Shown piece by piece: positions 1 through 5,722 of a stretch of DNA of 12,791 bases. Every line of letters starts with the position of its first letter. Within the stretch, counting starts at the first letter, position 1. The position numbers were made by a program, and so were the translations under genes. The stretch comes from DASYQV01 sp036005125 (GTDB lineage: Bacteria > Acidobacteriota > Vicinamibacteria > Vicinamibacterales > UBA2999): contig DASYQV010000041.1 in NCBI GenBank assembly GCA_036005125.1, forward strand, positions 1 to 12,791, written 5' to 3'. Below the pieces are notes generated by a model. It was not told where the DNA came from, ran no database searches, and was given only the letters and a program-made list of their open reading frames with translations.

Positions 1-382
1 GCCGGCTCACGGCAGACAGCAGCTGGTCGAGCGCACGGGCGACCTGTGCGCCGGTGAACGGTTTCGGGATCAGCAGAACACGGTCGGCCTCTCGCGCACG
101 AAGGCTTCGGTCAGCCTTCTCCGGTGTATCGCTGATGACGATGACAGGAAGGTCGGCATGAGCCGGGTCGTCTCGCACCATGTCGAAGAGCGACTCGCTC
201 ATCTCGAAGACGGAACAATCGAGCACGAGCGCGTCGGCACGCTCGTCGACGACCAGCTGATTGATCGTGTCCGTGTAGCCGGTGGCGATGACTTCGTACC
301 CGCGGTCACGCAGCGCGAAGGTCAGCAGCTCGGCGATCTCTGGCGTGTCGTCGACGAGCAGAATGCGTCGCCGTGCGTTCAC
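1..382 (-). CDS. Response regulator receiver-domain protein (partial, runs off left edge)
   Basis: The 127 visible residues form a CheY-like phosphoacceptor domain. The acidic pair is D11/D12 (ILLVDD), the predicted phosphorylated aspartate is D55 (ALVLDC), the conserved Ser/Thr is S84 (VIVISDT) and the conserved lysine is K107 (LIPKPF). All the residues needed for phosphorylation by a histidine kinase are present. The C-terminus lies outside the window, so a DNA-binding or other output domain cannot be excluded. The start is taken as GTG because it overlaps the stop of the upstream gene in a GTGA junction, which implies translational coupling. Partner kinase and target are not visible. The receiver assignment is secure; any link to oxalate metabolism is only positional. 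Confidence 0.88.
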   Translation of the reverse strand, partial: MNARRRILLVDDTPEIAELLTFALRDRGYEVIATGYTDTINQLVVDERADALVLDCSVFEMSESLFDMVRDDPAHADLPVIVISDTPEKADRSLRAREADRVLLIPKPFTGAQVARALDQLLSAVSR

Positions 383-753
383 TTCTTTCCGGAGCCGGCG
401 CCCGGGAGGCGCTTCTTCTTGCCCCCAGACGGCTCGAGGTCCAGCACCCAGACCCGTCCGCCGGCCGTGTAATAGGCGCGGTCATCGCTCTCGATTTGCG
501 CGCCCCATGCCTCCAGCGTCCGCATGGCGAACGTATAGCCCTCGAAGTTGTCGCGGGCATGGTTCAACACTTCGGTCGTGTGCCAATTCTCGGTGAGAAT
601 GGCGTCACCGGCATGCACGCGGAGAACGGTGTAATAGCGGTCGTGAACCGCCTCGGTCCGGACGTCGCGGGTCGATCCGCGCTTCTTGCCTTCGTTGACG
701 ATGTAGCTTTCCTGAGGCACGGCGGCGGCAGGCGGAGAGGTCGTGTCACCCAT
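379..753 (-). CDS. Uncharacterised 124-aa protein upstream of a response regulator
   Basis: I do not recognise this family. The protein is soluble, with no signal peptide or membrane segment. It has a Ser/Pro/Ala-rich N-terminus, a central region with many aromatic and acidic residues (about residues 35-110; motifs RYYTVLRV, ENWHTTEV, GGRVWVLDLE) and a basic Gly/Lys-rich tail. A good Shine-Dalgarno site (AGGTGA) sits about 6 nt before the ATG. Its stop overlaps the start of the receiver-domain gene by 4 nt, so the two are very probably co-translated and may work together. It lies 121 nt after the beta-subunit gene and could share that transcript or have its own promoter in the gap. Confidence 0.7.
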   Translation of the reverse strand: MGDTTSPPAAAVPQESYIVNEGKKRGSTRDVRTEAVHDRYYTVLRVHAGDAILTENWHTTEVLNHARDNFEGYTFAMRTLEAWGAQIESDDRAYYTAGGRVWVLDLEPSGGKKKRLPGAGSGKK

Positions 754-771
754 GGCTTCACCTACTCTGCT

Positions 772-867
772 GCTCGCTTGTGTTGGTGGCTTCGGGGCGG
801 TCTACGCTAGCAAGACGGCTGGTTCCGTAAGGAACTCAGGTTGCCAACACCACCCACACAAGCGAGC
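772..867. repeat. Imperfect inverted repeat filling the gap between the beta-subunit gene and the next gene
   Basis: Arms 772-789 and 850-867 are complementary at 17 of 18 positions (one mismatch, 784/855), with a 60-nt spacer. Inside the spacer is a smaller hairpin, GTTCC (822-826), loop GTAA, GGAAC (831-835). The structure begins only 8 nt after the beta-subunit stop and ends about 18 nt before the next start codon. It could be a terminator or attenuator, or a transcript-stability element between the two halves of the minus-strand gene set. There is no clear U-tract, so a classical intrinsic terminator is not supported. Confidence 0.6.
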
Positions 868-874
868 TCCGGGG

Positions 875-1939
875 TTAAACCGTCTGTGCGACAGCGGCGG
901 CCGCTTCCGCCGACGCCATGTTCACCAGATTCCTCGCGTCGGCCGCCCGCACCAAGGCCTCCGGCAGCTCGACGCCCATCATCTTCCACTGCATGTTGGC
1001 GTAGTCCTGCAGCTTGGCGACGTGTTCGGCGTGCAGGTGGAGGAAGCGACCCTGCAGCTTCAGGTACTCCGATACCGGCCGCATGTTCTGCGGGCGGAAC
1101 GAGTAGTCGTACTCCCGTTTTGCAGGGTCCCATTCCCAGATCGGATACAGGCCGCATTCCACCACCAGTCGGCCGAGGTCGATGGATCGCGGCGTCTCGT
1201 ACACGAAACCCTTCTGGCACGGCGTGTAGATCATCATGTACGCAGCGCCCTTGTGATTGAGTCCCTTGCGCACCTTGTTCATCAAGTCGATGGGGTAACC
1301 GACGCTCGCGGTCGCCACATAGCAGTGGGGGTGACCGGCCGCCATCATGCGGGCGAGGTCCTTGGGGAACAAGGTCTTGGCTTCGGGAACCATCGGCCCC
1401 GGAGGCGAGAAGGTCGTCATGCCGCCGTACGGCGTCCGCGAGGACGCCTGGATGCCGGTGTTGGCGTACTGCTCGTTGTCGTAGCAGATGATCAGACAGT
1501 CGTGGTTCCGGTAGAGCGCGCCCGAAATCGACGCCAGCCCGATGTCGGACGCACTGCCGTCGCCCGCCTCGCAGATGATGTTCGGAAACGCGCCCTTCCA
1601 CTTGCCCTTCCGAATCATGGCTTCGTAGGCGGCCGCGACGCCCGCGGTAAAGCTGCCGGCGCTGCCGATCTGCGTGTGCGCCCAGGGAACGTTGTAGGGC
1701 GTGCACAGATACGAGCTGTTGGCGACGTACATGCAGCCGGTCGGTCCGACGAGGATCGTGTTGTCGCCCGACGCCTTGCTCGTCATCCGGTACTGGATTG
1801 ACGGCCCGCAGCCGGCACACGTCCGGTGGCCGGGCACGAAGGGCTCGGTCGCCGGCAGCTCGGGGTTGTAAAAACGCGCCCCCTGGTTCGGGCTTCCGAG
1901 CATCGGCAGCATCTGCCGTTGAACTTCAATGGCTGGCAT
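875..1939 (-). CDS. 2-oxoacid:ferredoxin oxidoreductase beta subunit, TPP-binding (oxalate oxidoreductase-like)
   Basis: This is the thiamine-diphosphate-binding catalytic half of a pyruvate:ferredoxin oxidoreductase-type enzyme. The TPP/Mg site is visible as GDG at residues 126-128 followed by N155 (YDNEQYANTG), with the usual spacing of about 28. Four cysteines fit the proximal [4Fe-4S] cluster of PorB: C41 and C44 (CAGC), C69 and C241 (TPCQKG). With 354 residues it is slightly longer than typical PorB (about 300); the extra length is a C-terminal helical, Ala-rich tail. GGAGG lies 5 nt before the ATG. It is the last oxidoreductase gene of the operon, 51 nt after alpha. Alone it cannot tell pyruvate, oxalate, phenylglyoxylate or other 2-oxoacids apart; the substrate assignment rests on alpha. 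Confidence 0.92.
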   Translation of the reverse strand: MPAIEVQRQMLPMLGSPNQGARFYNPELPATEPFVPGHRTCAGCGPSIQYRMTSKASGDNTILVGPTGCMYVANSSYLCTPYNVPWAHTQIGSAGSFTAGVAAAYEAMIRKGKWKGAFPNIICEAGDGSASDIGLASISGALYRNHDCLIICYDNEQYANTGIQASSRTPYGGMTTFSPPGPMVPEAKTLFPKDLARMMAAGHPHCYVATASVGYPIDLMNKVRKGLNHKGAAYMMIYTPCQKGFVYETPRSIDLGRLVVECGLYPIWEWDPAKREYDYSFRPQNMRPVSEYLKLQGRFLHLHAEHVAKLQDYANMQWKMMGVELPEALVRAADARNLVNMASAEAAAAVAQTV

Positions 1940-1955
1940 CGGTCCTCCAGTGGCT

Positions 1956-1975
1956 GGCAGGATCGGAATCCTGCC
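1956..1975. promoter_or_regulatory. Perfect 8-bp hairpin with UCCG tetraloop between alpha and beta genes
   Basis: GGCAGGAT (1956-1963) and ATCCTGCC (1968-1975) pair perfectly around four bases. In the minus-strand transcript the loop reads UCCG, a member of the stable UNCG tetraloop class. It lies inside the 51-nt alpha-beta gap, the longest gap among the oxidoreductase genes, and ends about 16 nt before the beta start. There is no U-tract, so it is more likely an mRNA stability or processing element than a terminator. Confidence 0.6.
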
Positions 1976-1990
1976 GCGCTCGCGACGATT

Positions 1991-3196
1991 CTACTCTTCG
2001 AAGCCGACCCAGTGGGTCCGTTTTTCGATCGCGCCACGTTTCTGCGCTTCGAACAGTTTATTCGTCATCCAATAGAACTCTTTCAGAACGATCGCCTCGC
2101 CGCCCATCCCCGCCATGAACGAGCAGACGAGCGGGCGGGTGGGGCTTTCGTAGAGCGCAGCGCAGGCCTCCGCGTACAGCGATCCACCGCTGCTCACGCT
2201 GCCGAGCCCCATGTTGGTCTCGATGACGCCGACCACCTTGAACTTGCTCAAGGACGCCATGACACGATCCGTCGGATAGGGCCTGATGGTCTTGAGCCGC
2301 ACGAGACCGACCTTCGCGCCGCGCGCGCGCATGTGGCGAATCGCGTAGCGCGCGGTCACCGCGTGACCGCCCTGCATGAAGAAGACGACCTCGGCACCGT
2401 CGGTCATGAACTCCTCGATCCACGGGTCGTACTTGCGTCCGAAGATCTGAGCGAACTCCTCATGAGCCTGCTCGATGACCGGCACGGCGCCTTCCATGGC
2501 CCGAGCGCGCTCTAACTGAAGCGGCGGACCCTGCTCGGGCATGATTTGGGGTCCGTGCGACACCGGATGCCGCGGATCGAGCGGATACGGATGCTTGTAG
2601 GGCGGGAGAAATTCCTTCACCTGACCCGTGTCTGGCAGCTCGACGTCGCTCGTGATGTGCGAGACGAAGAACCCGTCCTGGCAGACCATCTGCGGCAGGA
2701 GCACGCGAGAATCCTCTCCGATCCGATAACCCAGCAGATGATTGTCGAACGCCTCCTGCGCGTCGCACGACCAGCCCATGAGCCAGCCCATGTCGCGTGT
2801 GGAGAGCGCGTCGGTGTGCTCCGACCCGAAATCGCCCGGCGGATCCAGCGTCCGATCGGCAATCATCATCTGTACGGGCATCCGGCTGCCGGAGATCGGG
2901 GAATACAGCTCGTACGCGAACTGCACGCCGACGCCCGAGCTGCCGGTGAAAACGCGCGCGCCGCTCGACGCCGCGCCGTGCGCGATGCTCAACTGCGAGT
3001 GCTCGCTGTCGGCCACGATGTACTCGGCGTCGAGCTCACCGTTGGCCACCATCTGCGCCAGCGCCATCATGGTCGCGGTGTAGGGTCGAATCGGATACGC
3101 CGTGATCACGTCGACGTCGGCATACTTGGCGGCCTGCGCCGCCGCGACGCAACCGTTGATGCGGACTTTTCTCTTTGTAGCGACTGCGGTTGCCAT
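1991..3196 (-). CDS. 2-oxoacid:ferredoxin oxidoreductase alpha subunit, oxalate oxidoreductase-type active site
   Basis: This 401-aa protein is the alpha subunit, comprising the pyrimidine-binding TPP domain I and domain II. Family marks are YPIRP at 35-39, the TPP-activating glutamate region DSEHS at about 63-67, TGSSGVGVQFAYE at 84-96, and the domain II stretch GLVRLKTIRPYP at about 297-308. Canonical PorA has Thr in YPITP; here it is Arg37. The loop ADRTLDPPGDFGSEHTD (113-129) supplies R115, D118 and F123. From memory, Moorella oxalate oxidoreductase uses R31, R109, D112 and F117 of alpha, which is a constant offset of 6 from these residues. I infer oxalate, or at least a non-pyruvate 2-oxoacid such as phenylglyoxylate, as substrate. 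The ATG follows GAGGG, and the stop of the preceding gene is 17 nt upstream. A longer in-frame extension would overlap that gene and is rejected. Confidence 0.9.
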   Translation of the reverse strand: MATAVATKRKVRINGCVAAAQAAKYADVDVITAYPIRPYTATMMALAQMVANGELDAEYIVADSEHSQLSIAHGAASSGARVFTGSSGVGVQFAYELYSPISGSRMPVQMMIADRTLDPPGDFGSEHTDALSTRDMGWLMGWSCDAQEAFDNHLLGYRIGEDSRVLLPQMVCQDGFFVSHITSDVELPDTGQVKEFLPPYKHPYPLDPRHPVSHGPQIMPEQGPPLQLERARAMEGAVPVIEQAHEEFAQIFGRKYDPWIEEFMTDGAEVVFFMQGGHAVTARYAIRHMRARGAKVGLVRLKTIRPYPTDRVMASLSKFKVVGVIETNMGLGSVSSGGSLYAEACAALYESPTRPLVCSFMAGMGGEAIVLKEFYWMTNKLFEAQKRGAIEKRTHWVGFEE

Positions 3197-3213
3197 ACGT
3201 GTAGCCCTCAGCC

Positions 3214-5058
3214 CTATCTCCAGTTCTCGATGTCCTTCGGTGGAAGGCCCGGCAGGTTTTTCAGCTCCTCCGCCTGCCGGCCGTGCAGCCCCTGGGTGAT
3301 CGCGAACGCCGTGTCCATCCGGACTACACCGGTATCGAAGTCCAGCTCGGGCACGCCCTCGAGACAGCCCGTCGGACACTCCTCGATACACACCCGGCAG
3401 CCCTTGCAGTAATCGACCAGAATCTTGTAGAGACCGTTCGAGCGCACGGAGCGCACGATGCACGGCTCGGGACAGACCAGATAGCAGTTATCGCACGCGT
3501 TGCACGTGCCGCAGCTGAAGCAGCGGTTGGCCTCGTCGACGGCCTGCTCCTCGGTGAACGCCTGGATGACCTCGTCCTGCGTGCGGCGCCGGCTGACCGG
3601 GGGGAGCATCACCTGCTGTACGCGGGGGAACTTCGGGAAGTAGGTCATGTTCATCCGGGCGAGATCGAAGATGACATCGATCGGCACGCTGCGTTCCTGC
3701 AGCGGTTGGCTGCGGAGCACCCTGTCGAGGTTGAATGCCACACGCTTGCCGTCGCCGACGGCGTTCACCACCATGAGCGGCTGACCGGAGCCGACCTGCA
3801 CGATGTCGCCGGCGGCGAAGAAGTTCGTATCGCCGAGACGCCCGAACCGGTCGATCTTGATCGTGCCGCGCTCGTTCTTGAACTCATCGGGCAGCCATTT
3901 CAGCGACGCATGTTGACCGACGGCGACGATCACATCGTCTACGGCGAAGCGTTCAGCCGGGGCCTCGCGATCGATGGCAATCGGTGACGCGTTGATCGCC
4001 CCGCTGAAACGTGCGGGATGGAGTTGCAGCGCTTCCATTCGGCCGTTGCCCAGCACGGCGGTCATCGCCCGTCCGTGCAGCAGCTCCACGCCTTCCTCGA
4101 GCATGTCGTGCAGATCCTCCGGCACGCACGGCATCTCATCAGTGTTGTGCTCGACCGTGATCATCGTGACTTCCTGGGCGCCTTGCCGGAGGGCCTCCCG
4201 GGCGCAGTCGATGGCCGTGTTGCCGCCGCCGATGACGGCGACGCGCGGGCCCAGCTTGACGGTCGACGTGCCCATCCCGATGTCGCGAAGGAACGGAAGG
4301 CCGTAGAGCACGCCGGCCTTGTCTTCGCCCTCGGCGCGCACGCTATTCGGCTCGGTGAGACCGACCGCCAAGACGCAGGCGTCGTAATTGTTCTTGAGGT
4401 CGTCCCACGTGACGTCTTTGCCCACCTCGGTGTTGGTTTTGATGGTGACGCCCAGCTCCACGAGGCGCTCGATCTCACGATCGAGCACATCCTGCGGGAG
4501 CACCCAGTCGGGAATGCCACCCCGATTGAGACCGCCGGCTCTCGGCGACTTCTCGAGAATCGTGACCTCGTAACCGAGGCGCGCGAGCTGGTACGCGGCG
4601 CTGTGTCCGGCCGGACCCGATCCGACGACCGCGACTTTCTTGCCATTGGGCGGTCCCGCCGTGACCACGTCGCGCGGCAGGGCCTGTCCGAGGTCGCCGA
4701 GGAACCGCTCGACGGCGCGGATCGAGATGGCCTCGTCGTGCTTCCCGCGGTTGCACGCCTGCTCGCACGGGTGATAGCACACGCGGCCGGTGACCGACGG
4801 AAACGGCATGTCTTCTTTGATGAGCGCGTAGGCGTCGAGATACTTTCCGCGCTTCACGAGGTCGAGGTACCCCTGAATCTTCTCGTTCGTGCCGCACGCG
4901 TTGTTGCAGGGCGGCATCTTGTCCCGATACACCGGCCGGATGGCGCGCCAGTTACCGGTGGGGAACAGGTCCTGGCCCTTCTCCTGTGACGGCGCCGGCG
5001 TGATTCCGGCAAACGGGACCGCGAGCCAGTCGGGAATGTGCGTACCTTTCGTCGACAT
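3214..5058 (-). CDS. GltD-like FAD/NAD(P) oxidoreductase fused to a 2x[4Fe-4S] ferredoxin domain (delta-subunit equivalent)
   Basis: This 614-aa fusion should pass electrons between the oxidoreductase core and NAD(P). Residues 51-102 hold the N-terminal cysteine domain typical of GltD and dihydropyrimidine dehydrogenase (C51, C55, C94, C98, C102). The FAD motif GSGPAG is at 146-151, the NAD(P) motif GGGNTA at 277-282 and the second FAD contact FAAGD at 414-418. The C-terminal part has C513/C516, then two Cx2Cx2Cx3CP cluster motifs (C519-C529 and C551-C561). In many 2-oxoacid oxidoreductases the ferredoxin is a separate delta subunit; here it is joined to the flavoprotein. AGGGG precedes the ATG with good spacing; gamma ends 16 nt upstream. 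Azoarcus phenylglyoxylate:NAD+ oxidoreductase is a precedent for a GltD-like subunit. NAD+ versus NADP+ preference cannot be read from the sequence. Confidence 0.9.
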   Translation of the reverse strand: MSTKGTHIPDWLAVPFAGITPAPSQEKGQDLFPTGNWRAIRPVYRDKMPPCNNACGTNEKIQGYLDLVKRGKYLDAYALIKEDMPFPSVTGRVCYHPCEQACNRGKHDEAISIRAVERFLGDLGQALPRDVVTAGPPNGKKVAVVGSGPAGHSAAYQLARLGYEVTILEKSPRAGGLNRGGIPDWVLPQDVLDREIERLVELGVTIKTNTEVGKDVTWDDLKNNYDACVLAVGLTEPNSVRAEGEDKAGVLYGLPFLRDIGMGTSTVKLGPRVAVIGGGNTAIDCAREALRQGAQEVTMITVEHNTDEMPCVPEDLHDMLEEGVELLHGRAMTAVLGNGRMEALQLHPARFSGAINASPIAIDREAPAERFAVDDVIVAVGQHASLKWLPDEFKNERGTIKIDRFGRLGDTNFFAAGDIVQVGSGQPLMVVNAVGDGKRVAFNLDRVLRSQPLQERSVPIDVIFDLARMNMTYFPKFPRVQQVMLPPVSRRRTQDEVIQAFTEEQAVDEANRCFSCGTCNACDNCYLVCPEPCIVRSVRSNGLYKILVDYCKGCRVCIEECPTGCLEGVPELDFDTGVVRMDTAFAITQGLHGRQAEELKNLPGLPPKDIENWR

Positions 5059-5074
5059 GGTGTTCCCCTGGTGC

Positions 5075-5722
5075 TCAGGCCGCCGCCACGTTCAGCGGCA
5101 GGACATGGAGTTGGTCGAGAGCGGCGCGGAACGCCGCTTTGTTGGCGATCATGGGCTCAATCGTCTCGATCTTGACTATGCCAGTGGTCTTGACGACGGC
5201 GGCGATAAGAGGGGCGGCGATGTCGGGCGCGACAGCCTTGCTGCGCTCGGCCGCGCCTTCCGTTGACAGGCGGTCGAGGCCGAGCTCGCCGAGACGGTAG
5301 TACAGCCACTTGTGGTCGGCGATCTTCGCCGCATCGATGCACACGAGCTGCGACAGCCGCTCGGGACCGGGCACGAAGCGGATCATGTATTCCGGCGAGT
5401 AGTGCGTGTTGATGATCAGCGTGCCCCCGGGAGGCATCCCGCGCATGTAATCCCAGCCCTTCACCATCGTCTGCTCGACCAGCACGACGATATTCGGCTG
5501 CTCGTTCTCATAGGTGAGGGCGTTTTCGATTTCGCTGTCGCTGAGGCGGCAATACTTGCGGGTCGGCGCGTTGGTGCGATCGGGATTGTCGACGTAGTTC
5601 TCCATCGCCTGCGTGAACTTGCCTTCGAGCCGCCCTGCGGCGGCAACCGACCCGACGATGTCGCGGCCTTCCTTGTCCATGATGATGCCGCGCGTCCACA
5701 CGGTGAGCTCGGTGTAACTCAT
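5075..5722 (-). CDS. 2-oxoacid:ferredoxin oxidoreductase gamma subunit
   Basis: The 215-aa protein matches the PorG/gamma domain by its start (TELTVWTRG), the RTNAPTRKYCRL stretch, the PNIVVLVEQTM core and the GTLIINT strand. This domain completes the alpha-beta-gamma-delta core, supports assembly and closes over the CoA-binding region in CoA-dependent members. Oxalate oxidoreductase needs no CoA because both carbons leave as CO2. In Moorella gamma and delta are one chain; here gamma is free and delta is fused to the flavoprotein. Its ATG overlaps the stop of the AAA ATPase gene as ATGA (5719-5722), so the ATPase and the enzyme subunit are translationally coupled. Confidence 0.85.
   Translation of the reverse strand: MSYTELTVWTRGIIMDKEGRDIVGSVAAAGRLEGKFTQAMENYVDNPDRTNAPTRKYCRLSDSEIENALTYENEQPNIVVLVEQTMVKGWDYMRGMPPGGTLIINTHYSPEYMIRFVPGPERLSQLVCIDAAKIADHKWLYYRLGELGLDRLSTEGAAERSKAVAPDIAAPLIAAVVKTTGIVKIETIEPMIANKAAFRAALDQLHVLPLNVAAA

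Noticed and set aside
743..1801. Long plus-strand open frame opposite the beta-subunit gene
   Set aside because: It is the antisense frame of a clear TPP-enzyme gene; the protein is rich in Arg/His/Val with no recognisable family, typical of GC-rich shadow frames.
3197..3463. N-terminal extension of the alpha subunit
   Set aside because: It would overlap about 250 nt of the conserved ferredoxin C-terminus of the preceding gene; the ATG at 3196 has a ribosome site and gives the normal family start.
875..5722. Plain pyruvate:ferredoxin oxidoreductase assignment
   Set aside because: YPIRP replaces YPITP and the substrate loop differs from PorA; neighbours concern oxalate. Pyruvate is kept only as a less likely option.
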